Below are positions 25,261 to 34,782 of a DNA stretch of 64,000 bases, piece after piece. The first letter of the stretch is position 1. The number at the start of each line of letters is the position of its first letter. This DNA comes from Actinomadura graeca (GTDB taxonomy: Bacteria > Actinomycetota > Actinomycetes > Streptosporangiales > Streptosporangiaceae). The DNA is taken from positions 1-64,000 of the forward strand of contig NZ_CP059572.1 in assembly GCF_019175365.1 (NCBI RefSeq). The letters are read 5' to 3'. The notes under the pieces were generated by a model. It did no database searches and was not told where the DNA came from. It saw only the letters and a list, made by a program, of their open reading frames with translations. Position numbers and translations under genes: made by a program.

Positions 25261-25291
25261 CTTTGATCACACTAGGTAGTCTTTCGATCAC
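25261..25291. promoter_or_regulatory. Direct repeat in the cphB / ABC1-kinase divergent gap
   Basis: CTTTGATCAC (25261-25270) and CTTTCGATCAC (25281-25291) are near-identical and start 20 bp apart, close to two helical turns. The first also contains the palindrome TGATCA. The site lies 15-45 bp upstream of the cphB start, in an AT-rich patch, so it may be an operator for the cyanophycin operon. Confidence 0.4.
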
Positions 25292-25510
25292 GGTGGGCGT
25301 CCGCCGAGGCCACCCAGGGACGCGTGGCCGTTCCGAGGCCGGAACCCCGCCCTGCACCGGCCCCGAGCAGGGCCCCGGACGTGGCGGGGGAATCCCGGCG
25401 CCCGTCCCGACGCTGAAGACTTGTGTCAAACGATGACCGCTTTATGGCGTTTGCCTGCCATGAGAGGCTGGAGATCATTGGACGCATCGTCGAACGAGGG
25501 GCGCCCGGCC

Positions 25511-26863
25511 GTGAGTGACATCCCCCGCCGCGCGGTGACGCGGACCGCCAAGCTCGCCACGCTGCCGCTCGGGTTCGCGGGCCGCACCGCCCTCGGCCTC
25601 GGCAAGCGCACCATCGGACGGCCCGCCGAGGCCGTCGCGCTGGAGGTGCAGCGCCGCACCGCCGAGCAGCTGTTCGCGGTGCTCGGCGAGCTCAAGGGCG
25701 GCGCGATGAAGGTCGGGCAGCTGCTGTCGATCTTCGAGGCGGGGCTGCCCGAGGAGATCGCGGGACCGTTCCGCGCGAGCCTGACCCGGCTCCAGGAGGC
25801 CGCGCCGCCGATGCCCGCCGCCACCGCCCACCGCGTCCTCGCCGAGGGGCTCGGGCCCGATTGGCGCGCCTCGTTCGCCGAGTTCGACGACCGGCCCGCC
25901 GCCGCCGCGTCCATCGGCCAGGTGCACCGGGCCGTCTGGCACGACGGACGCGCCGTCGCGGTGAAGGTGCAGTACCCCGGCGCCGCCCAGGCCCTCATGA
26001 GCGACTTCAACCAGATCTCCCGGCTGAGCCGCCTGTTCACGCCGCTGTTCCCCGGCGTCGAGGTCAAGCCCGTGGTCGCCGACCTCAAGCGGCGGCTGGA
26101 GAAGGAGCTGGACTACCTCGACGAGGCCCGCGCGCAGACCGCCTTCCACGACGCCTACGCCGGCGACCCCGACTTCCTCGTCCCGGCCGTCGTCGCCCAG
26201 TCCGGCGACGTCCTGGTCACCGAGTGGCTGGAAGGCACCCCGCTCGCCGAGGTGATCGCCGGGGACGACCAGGGGCTCCGCGACCGCGCCGGGCTGCTGC
26301 TGTTCCGCTTCCTGCTGTCCGGGCCGTCCCGCTGCGAGATGATCCACATCGATCCGCACCCGGGGAACTTCCGCATGCTGGACGACGGCCGCCTCGGCGT
26401 CATGGACTTCGGCGGCGCCGCCCGCGTCCCCGCCGCGTTGCAGTGGTCGATCGGCCGGCTGCTGCGCATCGGGACGCTCGGCGACCCCGAGGCGATCGTC
26501 GCGGCCCTGCGCGAGGAGGGCTTCCTCGCCCCGGACGGCGACGTCGACCCCGGGCAGGTCGCCGCGTTCGTCGCCCCGCACGCCGCGCCGTTCGCCACCG
26601 AGCGGTTCCGCTACTCCCGCGAGTGGCTGCGCGAGCAGACCGCGCGCGGGCTCGGCCTCGCCTCCGACATGCGCCCGGGCGCGCTCGCGCGCCAGTTCCG
26701 GCTGCCGCCGCAGTACCTGGCCGTCAGCCGCGCGCTGTCGGGCTGCGGCGGCGTCCTGTGCCAGCTGGAGGCCGAGGGCCCGTTCCGCGCGGAGGCCGAG
26801 CGGTGGCTGCCCGGCTTCACCGGCGACGGCGACCCGGACGGGACCGAGGAGGCCCTCGCCTGA
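25511..26863 (+). CDS. ABC1/UbiB (AarF) atypical kinase-like protein
   Basis: 450 aa. The family's KxGQ element is present in KGGAMKVGQLLS, the alanine-rich loop AAAASIGQVHRA replaces the usual glycine loop, VAVKVQYPG gives the nucleotide lysine, and IHIDPHPGNF with VMDFGGA supply the catalytic and metal residues. Relatives support quinone synthesis or lipid handling; function here is unknown. I chose GTG 25511 (GAGGGG 9 bp upstream) over the ATG at 25421, because the extra 30 residues look unconserved. Convergent with the siderophore-interacting protein, gap 22 bp. Confidence 0.85.
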   Translation: MSDIPRRAVTRTAKLATLPLGFAGRTALGLGKRTIGRPAEAVALEVQRRTAEQLFAVLGELKGGAMKVGQLLSIFEAGLPEEIAGPFRASLTRLQEAAPPMPAATAHRVLAEGLGPDWRASFAEFDDRPAAAASIGQVHRAVWHDGRAVAVKVQYPGAAQALMSDFNQISRLSRLFTPLFPGVEVKPVVADLKRRLEKELDYLDEARAQTAFHDAYAGDPDFLVPAVVAQSGDVLVTEWLEGTPLAEVIAGDDQGLRDRAGLLLFRFLLSGPSRCEMIHIDPHPGNFRMLDDGRLGVMDFGGAARVPAALQWSIGRLLRIGTLGDPEAIVAALREEGFLAPDGDVDPGQVAAFVAPHAAPFATERFRYSREWLREQTARGLGLASDMRPGALARQFRLPPQYLAVSRALSGCGGVLCQLEAEGPFRAEAERWLPGFTGDGDPDGTEEALA

Positions 26864-26885
26864 CCCGCCGCCCGCCGCCGGCCCG

Positions 26886-27731
26886 TCAGGCGAGCGCCTC
26901 GGCCTCTTCCTCCTCCACCTGCCGGTTCCACTCGCGCTTGGACGACTGCCAGCCGTCCTCGTCGCGGCCCATCCGCCAGTAGCCGGAGATCGACAGCCGC
27001 TCCAGCGGCAGCCCCCGGTCGACGCGCAGGTACCGCCGCAGCGCCTTGACGAAGCCGGCCTCGCCGTGCACGAACGCGTGCACGTTCTCCCCGGGGAACT
27101 CCAGCTTCTGGACGGCCTCGACCAGCAGGTCGCCGACCCTCCCGCCATCGCGGTGCAGCCACACGACCTCGGCGCTGCCCGGCGCCGCGAGCTCCTGCTC
27201 CTCGTCCGGCCCGGAGACCTCGATGAACACCCGCGCCGGGGCGCCGTCGGGGATCCGCTCCAGTGACGCGGCGATGGCCGGCAGCGCGCTCTCGTCACCG
27301 GCGAGCAGATGCCAGCCGGCGTCGGCGCGCGGCGCGTAGCCGCCGCCGGGCCCGCTGAAGTAGATCTCCTCGCCGGGCCGCACGTTCGCCGCCCACGGGC
27401 CCGCGAGCCCCTCGTCCCCGTGGTAGACGAAGTCGATCACGAGCTCGACGGCCTCGGCGTCCCAGGAGCGGACGGTGTAGGTCCGCATGCTCGGCCACTG
27501 CTCACGCGGCATCTCCGCGCGGACCCGCTCCATGTCGAACGGCTCGGGGTAGGTGACACCCGGCTGCGGGAACAGCAGCTTCACGTAGTGGTCGGTGAAT
27601 TCGCCCGCGCCGAACCCGGCCAGTTCCCCGCCTCCGAGGACCACCCTGATCATGTGCGGCGTGAGACGCTCCGTGCGCAGCACTCTCCCCCGGTGGAGTC
27701 TCGGCTTCCTGCGCGCCGGTTCGATCGCCAT
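26886..27731 (-). CDS. Siderophore-interacting protein (FAD-dependent ferric-siderophore reductase)
   Basis: 281 aa. The ferredoxin-reductase-like FAD domain has RTYTVRSWD (isoalloxazine/ribityl motif, the family RxYTxR), and the C-terminal SIP domain includes LLAGDESALPAIAASLE and HAFVHGEAGFVKALRRYL. These cytoplasmic enzymes release iron from imported ferric siderophores using NAD(P)H. ATG 27731 follows GGAGGG by 5 bp. An IdeR/DmdR-like iron box lies 26 bp upstream, so repression by iron-loaded regulator is expected. The C-terminus is glutamate-rich. Confidence 0.92.
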   Translation of the reverse strand: MAIEPARRKPRLHRGRVLRTERLTPHMIRVVLGGGELAGFGAGEFTDHYVKLLFPQPGVTYPEPFDMERVRAEMPREQWPSMRTYTVRSWDAEAVELVIDFVYHGDEGLAGPWAANVRPGEEIYFSGPGGGYAPRADAGWHLLAGDESALPAIAASLERIPDGAPARVFIEVSGPDEEQELAAPGSAEVVWLHRDGGRVGDLLVEAVQKLEFPGENVHAFVHGEAGFVKALRRYLRVDRGLPLERLSISGYWRMGRDEDGWQSSKREWNRQVEEEEAEALA

Positions 27732-27756
27732 GCAACCCTCCAGAGATCGGACACTA

Positions 27757-27775
27757 TTAGGCAACCCTAACCCGT
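27757..27775 (-). promoter_or_regulatory. IdeR/DmdR-type iron box
   Basis: TTAGG-CAAC-CCTAA (27757-27770) is a perfect inverted repeat and matches 12 of 14 bases of the right part of the actinobacterial iron-box consensus TTAGGTTAGGCTAACCTAA. It sits 26 bp ahead of the siderophore-interacting protein start, where a repressor would block its promoter. Confidence 0.65.
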
Positions 27776-27940
27776 ACTGACCTCTGGATCCTCCCCGGCA
27801 CGGCGCGAAAGCGGCGCGCGCCCGCCGCGATCGCCGGGCGCCCGCCGGGGCATGCCGGGCCACCCTCCGGGAAGGGCCGTGTGCGATACGTTCTTGGGCA
27901 CTCGCGCGTACCCTCAGCCGCCCGTGTCGCCGGAGGAACC

Positions 27941-28714
27941 ATGTCCGTGCTCGCCCAGCTGCTCGCCGCCGTCGCCGGGGGATCGGTCGAGGTCGTCGAC
28001 CTGACCGCCCCGCTGTCGGAGCGGACCCCGATCCTGCGCCTCCCGGAGCCGTTCGCCAACACCGTGCCGTTCTCGCTGCGCGAGATCAGCCGGTACGACG
28101 ACCGGGGCCCCGCCTGGTACTGGAACGACATCGTCACCGGCGAGCACGTCGGCACCCACTTCGACGCGCCCGTGCACTGGGCCACCGGGCGCGACCGGGA
28201 GGACGTCTCCCAGGTGCCGCCCGGCCGCCTCGTCGCCCCCGCCGTGGTGCTGGACGCGTCCGCGCGGGCCGCCGCCGACCCCGACTTCCTGCTGGAGATC
28301 GACCACGTCCGGGACTGGGAGCGCGAGCACGGGGCGCTCCCCGACGGCGGCTGGCTCCTCTACCGGACGGGCTGGGACGCGCGGTCCGGCGACCAGGAGT
28401 CCTTCCTCAACGCCGACGAGACCGGCCCCCACACGCCGGGGATCTCCGCCGAGTGCGCCCGCTGGCTCGCCGAGGAGACCCCGCTCATCGGCCTGGGCAC
28501 GGAGACGGTCGGCACCGACGCGGGCGCCGCGCACGGGTTCGACCCGCCGTTCCCCTGCCACTCCTACTTCCTCGGCGCGGGCAAGTACGGCCTCACCCAG
28601 CTCCAGAACCTCGCCAGGCTGCCGGCGCGCGGGGCGGTGCTCCTCGCCTCGCCGCTGCCGATCGTCGGCGGCTCCGGCAGCCCCGCCCGCGTGCTCGCCC
28701 TGGTCGAGCGATGA
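27941..28714 (+). CDS. Cyclase-family metal-dependent hydrolase (kynurenine formamidase-like)
   Basis: 257 aa. The family metal motif HxGTHxDxPxH is seen in GEHVGTHFDAPVHW; WLLYRTGWD and LIGLGTETVGTDAG are also conserved. Members hydrolyse amides, isatin or cyclic imides, or act as polyketide cyclases. ATG 27941 has a strong GGAGGA 5 bp upstream. It is translationally coupled (ATGA) to the ThDP enzyme that follows, so the two should act on one pathway; I cannot name it. Confidence 0.82.
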   Translation: MSVLAQLLAAVAGGSVEVVDLTAPLSERTPILRLPEPFANTVPFSLREISRYDDRGPAWYWNDIVTGEHVGTHFDAPVHWATGRDREDVSQVPPGRLVAPAVVLDASARAAADPDFLLEIDHVRDWEREHGALPDGGWLLYRTGWDARSGDQESFLNADETGPHTPGISAECARWLAEETPLIGLGTETVGTDAGAAHGFDPPFPCHSYFLGAGKYGLTQLQNLARLPARGAVLLASPLPIVGGSGSPARVLALVER

Positions 28715-30423
28715 TCGTCGCGGAGGCGGTGGGGGAGACCCTCGCGCGGCTCGGCGCCGGGACCGTCTTCGGCGTCGTCGGCAGCGGCAACTTCCACGTG
28801 ACGAACGCGCTCGTCGCGAACGGCGCCCGCTACGTCGCGGCCCGCCACGAGGGCGGCGCCGCGACGATGGCCGACGCGTACGCGCGGGTCACCGGCGGCC
28901 TCGGCGTGCTGTCGGTGCACCAGGGACCCGGCCTCACCAACGCCCTCACCGGCATCGCCGAGGCCGCCAAGAGCCGCACGCCGCTGCTGGTGCTGGCGGG
29001 CGAGGTCGCCGCCGCCGAGGTGCGCTCCAACTTCCGCGTCGACCAGGCCGCCCTCGCGGCGGCCGTCGGCGCCGTCCCCGAGCGGATCCACTCGCCCGGC
29101 ACCGCGCTGGCCGACGTCGCCCGCGCCTGCCGCACCGCCGTCGCCGAGCGCCGCACCGTGCTGCTCGGGCTGCCGCTGGACGTGCAGGGCGCCCCCCACC
29201 CGGACGCCGCGGCGCCCGAGCGCCCGTCCGCGGGGGCCGACGGCCATCCGGCCGGGTACCGCCCGCGGGCTGCGCGGGTCCCGCCGCTGCCCGTCCCGCC
29301 GGCGGGTGCGATCGCCCGGCTCGCCGACGCGCTCCAGGGCGCCGGGCGCCCGGTGTTCATCGCCGGGCGCGGCGCGCGGCTCTCGCGCGCGGGGGAGGTC
29401 CTCGCCCGGCTGGCGGGACGCGTCGGCGCGCTGCCCGCGACCTCGGCCGTCGCGCGGGGCCTGTTCGCCGGGGACCCCTTCGCCCTGGACGTCAGCGGAG
29501 GGTTCGCCACGCCCGCCGCTGCGGAGCTGATCGGCGGCGCGGACCTGATCGTCGCGTGGGGTTGCGCGCTGAACGCGTGGACCACCCGGCACGGCGCCCT
29601 CATCGGCCGGGACACCACCGTCGTGCAGGTGGACGTGGACGCCCAGGCCCTCGGCGCGCACCGGCCCGTCGACCTCGGCCTGATCGGCGACGTCACCGAG
29701 ACCGCGCTCGCCGTCTCCGCCGAGCTGGAGGCGCGCGGGCACGGCGCCACCGGATACCGGACGGAGGAGGTCGCGGCGCGGCTCGCCCGCGAGGGACGCT
29801 GGCAGGACGTCCCCTACGAGGAGCATCCCGACGGCGAGGGCGACGACGGCGCCCGCATCGATCCCCGGACTCTGACGATCGCACTGGACGGGCTGCTCCC
29901 GCGCGAGCGGACCGTCGCGGTCGACTCGGGCAACTTCATGGGCTATCCGGCGATGTTCCTGGACGTCCCCGACGCCGACGGCCTCGTCCTCACCCAGGCG
30001 TTCCAGTCGATCGGGCTCGGGCTCGCCACCGCGATCGGCGCCGCCGTCGCCCGGCCGGACCGGCTGACGGTCGCCGCGCTCGGCGACGGCGGCGCGCTCA
30101 TGGCGGCCGCGGAGCTGGAGACGGCCGCCCGGCTCGGGCTCGGCCTGCTGGTGGTCGTCTACGACGACGAGGCGTACGGGGCGGAGGTGCACCACTTCGG
30201 CCCGCACGGCCATCCGCTGGACACCGTCACCTTCCCGCCCGCCGACGTGGCCGCGATCGGCCGCGGGTTCGGCTGCGCCGCCGCCACCGTCCGGTGCCGG
30301 GACGACCTCGCGGCGGTGGGGGAGTGGCTGGCGGGACCCCGCGACCGGCCGATGATCGTGGACGCCAAGATCACCCGGGGGCGGCCCGCCTGGTGGCTGG
30401 AGGAGGCGTTCCGCGATCACTGA
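28711..30423 (+). CDS. Thiamine diphosphate-dependent enzyme (acetolactate synthase-like)
   Basis: 570 aa with the three-domain layout of ThDP decarboxylases/synthases: Pyr domain with catalytic glutamate in ARHEGGAATMADAYA, central domain around 190-330, and PP domain with the ThDP-magnesium segment from ALGDGGALMAAAELE to the YDDEAYG turn. The usual asparagine pair at that turn is Asp-Asp here, still compatible with metal binding. No FAD-type or regulatory subunit is nearby, so true acetolactate synthase is unlikely; a 2-oxoacid decarboxylase or sulfo-/hydroxyacyl-type lyase is possible. Coupled by 4 bp to the cyclase gene. Confidence 0.8.
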   Translation: MIVAEAVGETLARLGAGTVFGVVGSGNFHVTNALVANGARYVAARHEGGAATMADAYARVTGGLGVLSVHQGPGLTNALTGIAEAAKSRTPLLVLAGEVAAAEVRSNFRVDQAALAAAVGAVPERIHSPGTALADVARACRTAVAERRTVLLGLPLDVQGAPHPDAAAPERPSAGADGHPAGYRPRAARVPPLPVPPAGAIARLADALQGAGRPVFIAGRGARLSRAGEVLARLAGRVGALPATSAVARGLFAGDPFALDVSGGFATPAAAELIGGADLIVAWGCALNAWTTRHGALIGRDTTVVQVDVDAQALGAHRPVDLGLIGDVTETALAVSAELEARGHGATGYRTEEVAARLAREGRWQDVPYEEHPDGEGDDGARIDPRTLTIALDGLLPRERTVAVDSGNFMGYPAMFLDVPDADGLVLTQAFQSIGLGLATAIGAAVARPDRLTVAALGDGGALMAAAELETAARLGLGLLVVVYDDEAYGAEVHHFGPHGHPLDTVTFPPADVAAIGRGFGCAAATVRCRDDLAAVGEWLAGPRDRPMIVDAKITRGRPAWWLEEAFRDH

Positions 30424-30486
30424 CCGTGTAACCGCCCATACGGAGGGGAATGATCCGGAGCCTACGCCGCATCCCGGGGAGGACCG

Positions 30487-31332
30487 ATGGCGCATGGGCC
30501 CCGACTGCCGGAGCTCGGCCGCGAGATGGCCGCCGAGTTCGCCGGCACGCTGATCCTCATCCTCTTCGGGGCCGGCGTCGTCGCCCAGGCCGTCGCGGGC
30601 AGCGGCCTCGGCGACCCGCAGAGCCTCGGCGGGCACGACGCCATCACCTGGGCGTGGGGCATCGGCGTGACGCTCGGCGTCTACGTCTCGGCCCGGATCA
30701 GCGGCGGGCACATCAACCCGGCCGTGACGTTGGCCCTCGCCGTGTTCAAGGGGTTCCCCTGGCGCAAGGTGGGGCCGTTCTGGGTCGCGCAGACCGCGGG
30801 CGCGTTCGTCGCCGCGCTGATCGTCCGGTGGAACTACAGCGAGGTGCTCGCCAAGTTCGACCCCGGCCACACCCTGAAGTCGCAAGGGGTGTTCTCGACC
30901 CTGCCGGGCAACGGGACGCTGCCGGTGGGGACGTGGGGGGCGTTCCGCGACCAGGTGATCGGCACCGCGATCCTGCTGTTCGTCGTGCTCGCCCTCACCG
31001 ATCTGCGCAACTCCCCGCCGCTGGCCAACATGACCCCGTTCGTCATCGGACTTCTGGTGGTGGCGATCGGGATGGCGTGGGGGACGGACGCCGGTTACGC
31101 GATCAACCCGGCGCGCGACTTCGGCCCGCGCGCGGCCCAGTTCATCACCGGGTACGGGAACGCATGGCGGGACCAGAACGGCGACTTCTATTTCTGGGTG
31201 CCGATAGGCGGCCCGCTGATCGGCGGGATCATCGGAGCGGGCCTGTACCTCCTGCTCATCGGGCGCAACATCCCCGAGGAGGACCAGGGGCCCGGTGGCG
31301 GCGAGCCACGGCCCGAATACGACGTCCGCTGA
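30487..31332 (+). CDS. glpF: Glycerol facilitator (MIP family aquaglyceroporin)
   Basis: 281 aa, six membrane spans plus two re-entrant loops with the NPA boxes GGHINPAVT and [13 protein letters not shown]. The aspartate directly after the second NPAR is the mark of glycerol-conducting channels rather than water-only aquaporins. GGGGAGGACC precedes the ATG. Glycerol kinase follows 32 bp downstream, forming the common glpFK pair. The C-terminal 20 residues are acidic and proline-rich. Confidence 0.93.
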   Translation: MAHGPRLPELGREMAAEFAGTLILILFGAGVVAQAVAGSGLGDPQSLGGHDAITWAWGIGVTLGVYVSARISGGHINPAVTLALAVFKGFPWRKVGPFWVAQTAGAFVAALIVRWNYSEVLAKFDPGHTLKSQGVFSTLPGNGTLPVGTWGAFRDQVIGTAILLFVVLALTDLRNSPPLANMTPFVIGLLVVAIGMAWGTDAGYAINPARDFGPRAAQFITGYGNAWRDQNGDFYFWVPIGGPLIGGIIGAGLYLLLIGRNIPEEDQGPGGGEPRPEYDVR

Positions 31333-31364
31333 CGGTCCCGTCCGGCAAGGAAGGAAGGTCTGAC

Positions 31365-32939
31365 ATGGCTGATTTCGTTGGTGCGCTGGATCAGGGGACG
31401 ACCAGCACCAGGTTCATGGTGTTCGATCACTCCGGTGCGGTGGTGGCCCGGCACCAGCTGGAACACCGGCAGATCCTGCCCCGCCCCGGGTGGGTCGAGC
31501 ACGACCCCGCCGAAATCTGGGAGAACACCCGCACCGTCATCCAGACCGCGCTGGCCACCGCCGGGCTGTCCACCACCGACCTGCAGGCCATCGGCATCAC
31601 CAACCAGCGCGAGACCACCGTGGTCTGGGACCCCCGCACCGGCCACCCCCTGCACAACGCCATCGTCTGGCAGGACACCCGCACCGACCAGATCACCACC
31701 GCCCTGCAACACGACAGCCGCGGCCAGATGATCCGCGACCGCACCGGCCTGCCCCCCGCCACCTACTTCTCCGCCGCCAAAGCCCAATGGATCCTGGACA
31801 ACACCCCCGGCGCCCGCCAGGCCGCCCAGCACGGCCACGCCCTCATGGGCACCATCGACACCTGGCTGCTATGGAACCTCACCGGCGGCCCCCACGGCGG
31901 CGTCCACCTCACCGACCCCACCAACGCCTCCCGCACCATGCTCATGGACCTGCACACCCTCACCTGGGACCCCGAACTGCTGGACATCTTCACCCTCCCG
32001 GCCACCATGCTCCCGGCCATCGGCCCCTCCACCCAGCCCGGCGGCTACGGCCCCACCCACCCCGACACCCCCCTCGCCCACCCCACCACCGCAAGCACAG
32101 GCACCGGGGGCGGCACCGCCGGGGGCGGGGGCGGGGGCGGGGTGCCGGTCACCGCGATCCTGGGCGACCAGCAAGCCGCCACCGTCGGACAGGTCTGCTT
32201 CGCCCCCGGCGAGGCCAAAAACACCTACGGCACCGGCAACTTCCTGCTGCTCAACACCGGCCACCAGCCCGTGACCTCCCACGCCGGGATGCTCACCACC
32301 GTGTGCTACCAGCTGGCCGGGCAACCCCCCGTCTACGCCCTGGAAGGCTCCATCGCCGTCACCGGATCGGCCGTGCAATGGCTCCGCGACCAGCTCGGCC
32401 TCATCACCGACGCCGCCCACAGCGAAACCCTGGCCCGCCAGGCCGGCGACAACGGCGGCATCTACTTCGTCCCCGCCTTCTCCGGCCTGTTCGCCCCCTA
32501 CTGGCGCGCCGACGCCCGCGGCGCCATCGTCGGCCTGTCGCGCCACACCACCGCCGCGCACCTGGCCCGCGCCACCCTGGAGGCCATCTGCTACCAGACC
32601 CGCGACGTGGTCGAGGCCATGCACCACGACTCCGGCGTCACCCTGGAAGTCCTCAAGGTCGACGGCGGCGTCACCACCAACCACCTGTGCATGCAACTGC
32701 AAGCCGACATCCTGGGCGTCCCGGTCTCACGCCCCACCATCACCGAAACCACCGCCCTGGGCGCCGCCTACGCCGCCGGCCTGGCCACCGGCCTGTGGCA
32801 CGACACCGACGAACTACGCACCCACTGGCACCAAGACCACCGCTGGGAACCCACCTGGACCCCCCGCCAACGCGACCACGCCTACACCGGATGGAAGAAA
32901 GCCGTCGAACGCACCTACGGATGGATCGACATCGACTGA
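31365..32939 (+). CDS. glpK: Glycerol kinase with a glycine-rich insertion
   Basis: 524 aa against about 500 usually. FGGY-kinase landmarks are intact: [25 protein letters not shown], the [12 protein letters not shown] and [12 protein letters not shown] segments and a C-terminal [13 protein letters not shown]. The enzyme phosphorylates glycerol taken in by GlpF. Between about nt 32090 and 32150 there is an extra Thr/Gly run ending in seven glycines, absent from typical GlpK. Codon use differs from neighbours, with frequent GAA, CAA and AAA and a strong C bias. GAAGGAAGG precedes the ATG. No glpD is next to it. Confidence 0.93.
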   Translation: MADFVGALDQGTTSTRFMVFDHSGAVVARHQLEHRQILPRPGWVEHDPAEIWENTRTVIQTALATAGLSTTDLQAIGITNQRETTVVWDPRTGHPLHNAIVWQDTRTDQITTALQHDSRGQMIRDRTGLPPATYFSAAKAQWILDNTPGARQAAQHGHALMGTIDTWLLWNLTGGPHGGVHLTDPTNASRTMLMDLHTLTWDPELLDIFTLPATMLPAIGPSTQPGGYGPTHPDTPLAHPTTASTGTGGGTAGGGGGGGVPVTAILGDQQAATVGQVCFAPGEAKNTYGTGNFLLLNTGHQPVTSHAGMLTTVCYQLAGQPPVYALEGSIAVTGSAVQWLRDQLGLITDAAHSETLARQAGDNGGIYFVPAFSGLFAPYWRADARGAIVGLSRHTTAAHLARATLEAICYQTRDVVEAMHHDSGVTLEVLKVDGGVTTNHLCMQLQADILGVPVSRPTITETTALGAAYAAGLATGLWHDTDELRTHWHQDHRWEPTWTPRQRDHAYTGWKKAVERTYGWIDID

Positions 32940-33046
32940 ACACGCGGCGTGTCCTTGCCGTCACGCCGGCCCGAACGTGATCTAGCATCCGGCGGGGGGC
33001 GGGCCGTCCCGGCCGCGCGTCCAGCCGTCCCGCCGAGAGGATCTCC

Positions 33047-33919
33047 ATGACCAGTCGAGCCACAGGGGCCGTGCTCGCCGTCGCCGCCGCGGCCGTGCTC
33101 GGCGCGGCCGGCGCCGGTGCGGCCCGGGCCGTGCCGCCGTCCGCCGTCCCCGCGCCGCCGGAGCGCGCCTCGGTGAAGGGCGACTTCACCGGCATCGTCG
33201 CGCTCAGCAACTGCTCCGGCTCGCTCGTGCGAGGGCCGCGCTCGCGCGACACCGACGCCGCCCTGGTGCTGACCAACGGCCACTGCCTGGAGGGCGGCAT
33301 GCCGAAGGCCGGCGAGGTCGTCGTCGACCGGCCGTCCCGCCGGACGTTCGAGCTTCTCGACCCGGCCGGGACGAGGACGCTGGGGAGGCTCCGGGCGACG
33401 CGCGTCGAGTACGCCACCATGACCGGCACCGACGTCACGGTCTACCGGCTGGACAGCACCTACGCGGCCATCCGGAAGCGGTTCGCCGCCGCCGCGCTGC
33501 GCCTGTCCGCCTCCAGGCCGCACGACGGCACCGAGATCCGCGTCGTGTCCGGCTACTGGAAGAGGGTCTACCGCTGCAAGATCGACGCGACCGTCCACCG
33601 GCTCCGTGAGGACCAGTGGACCTGGATGGACTCCATCCGCTACACGCCCGAGTGCCGGACGGTCCACGGCACGTCCGGCTCGCCGGTCGTCGACGTCCGT
33701 TCCGGCAGGGTCGTCGGCGTCAACAACACCGGCAACGACGACGGCGGGCGCTGCACGCTCAACAATCCCTGCGAGGTCGCCCGGAACGGCCACGTCACGG
33801 TCCGGAAGGGAATCCACTACGCCCAGCAGACGGACGCGCTCGCCCGCTGCCTCGGCGGCGGGAACGACGTCGTGGTCGGCGGGTCCTGCCCGCTTCCCGG
33901 ACCGGCCGGCGGGCGCTGA
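33047..33919 (+). CDS. Secreted trypsin-like serine protease
   Basis: 290 aa. Residues 1-28 form a signal peptide (arginine, long alanine-rich core, ARA cut site). The catalytic triad is H79 (LTNGHC), D129 (TGTDVTV) and S212 (HGTSGSPVV). Eight cysteines, including those at NCSGS, NGHC, YRCK and PECR, suggest disulfides typical of extracellular proteases. No propeptide homologous to alpha-lytic protease is evident. Gene stands alone; GAGAGGATC lies just before the ATG. Substrate unknown. Confidence 0.87.
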   Translation: MTSRATGAVLAVAAAAVLGAAGAGAARAVPPSAVPAPPERASVKGDFTGIVALSNCSGSLVRGPRSRDTDAALVLTNGHCLEGGMPKAGEVVVDRPSRRTFELLDPAGTRTLGRLRATRVEYATMTGTDVTVYRLDSTYAAIRKRFAAAALRLSASRPHDGTEIRVVSGYWKRVYRCKIDATVHRLREDQWTWMDSIRYTPECRTVHGTSGSPVVDVRSGRVVGVNNTGNDDGGRCTLNNPCEVARNGHVTVRKGIHYAQQTDALARCLGGGNDVVVGGSCPLPGPAGGR

Positions 33920-33938
33920 CCGGGGAAGGGGCGTCCGG

Positions 33939-34730
33939 TCACTCCGAGAGCATCCCGGCGCGGAGCTTCTCCAGCGTGCCCCGCAGCAGCCGCGACACAT
34001 GCATCTGGGACAGCCCCACCTCGTCGGCGATCTGCGTCTGCGTCTTGTTGCCGAAGAACCGCAGCAGCAGGATCCGCCGCTCGCGTTCGGGGAGACCGGC
34101 GATCAGGGGGCGCAGGGCGTGGCCGTCGATGAAGGCGTCCAGCGCCGGGTCGTCGGAGCCGAGGTGCTCGCCGACCGAGCCGTGGTCGCCGTCCGGCGCG
34201 CCGTCCGCCGGGGCCTCCAGCGACAGCGGGCGGTAGGCGTCGCACGCGATGAGCACCTCCACCGCCTCCTCCTCGGTGACGCCCATGAGGGCGGCGACCT
34301 CCCCGGTCGTCGGCGACCGGCCGTGCTCGCGGGTGAAGTCCTGCGCCGTGCGCTGGAGGACGGGACGCAGCTCCTGGAGGCGGCGCGAGACCCGCACCCC
34401 CCACGTCTTGTCCCGGAAGTGCCGCTTCACCTCCCCGGTCACCACCGGGTAGGCGTAGGTGACGAACCGGTCGCCGACGCCGGGGTCGAAGCGGTTGATC
34501 GCCTTGACCAGCCCCAGGTAGGCGACCTGCTGGAGGTCGTCGATCGGCTCGCCGCGGCCGGCGTAGCGGCGCGCCACCCCGCGCACGAGCGGGACGTGCA
34601 GGTCCACGATCCGGGTGCGCAGCCGCTCGCGCCGCGGGTCACCGTCGGAGAGCAGCTTCATCTCCGCGAGCAGCTCCTCGGCCTCGCCGTCCTCGAACCG
34701 GGCCGGCCGGGTCGTCCGCGCCGTCGTCAT
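33939..34730 (-). CDS. SigB/SigF/SigG-family RNA polymerase sigma factor
   Basis: 263 aa group 3 sigma factor. Region 2 includes EPIDDLQQVAYLGLVKAINRFDP and FVTYAYPVVTGEVKRHFRD; region 3 TREHGRSPTTGEVAALMG; region 4 ERRILLLRFFGNKTQTQIADEVGLSQMHVSRLLR. Relatives direct stress and late sporulation genes and are normally held by an anti-sigma kinase, but no such gene is adjacent. ATG 34730 follows GGAGAC. A promoter of its own class lies 53 bp upstream, suggesting autoregulation. Confidence 0.92.
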   Translation of the reverse strand: MTTARTTRPARFEDGEAEELLAEMKLLSDGDPRRERLRTRIVDLHVPLVRGVARRYAGRGEPIDDLQQVAYLGLVKAINRFDPGVGDRFVTYAYPVVTGEVKRHFRDKTWGVRVSRRLQELRPVLQRTAQDFTREHGRSPTTGEVAALMGVTEEEAVEVLIACDAYRPLSLEAPADGAPDGDHGSVGEHLGSDDPALDAFIDGHALRPLIAGLPERERRILLLRFFGNKTQTQIADEVGLSQMHVSRLLRGTLEKLRAGMLSE

Positions 34731-34782
34731 GGGGCGTCTCCTTCGCGGCTGGGGCCGGTACGCGGCGACCGGCCACGTCCCT

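Noticed and set aside
32940..32952. ACACGC-G-GCGTGT palindrome after glpK as a terminator
   Set aside because: Stem of only five to six pairs with a tiny loop and no T-run; too weak to annotate.
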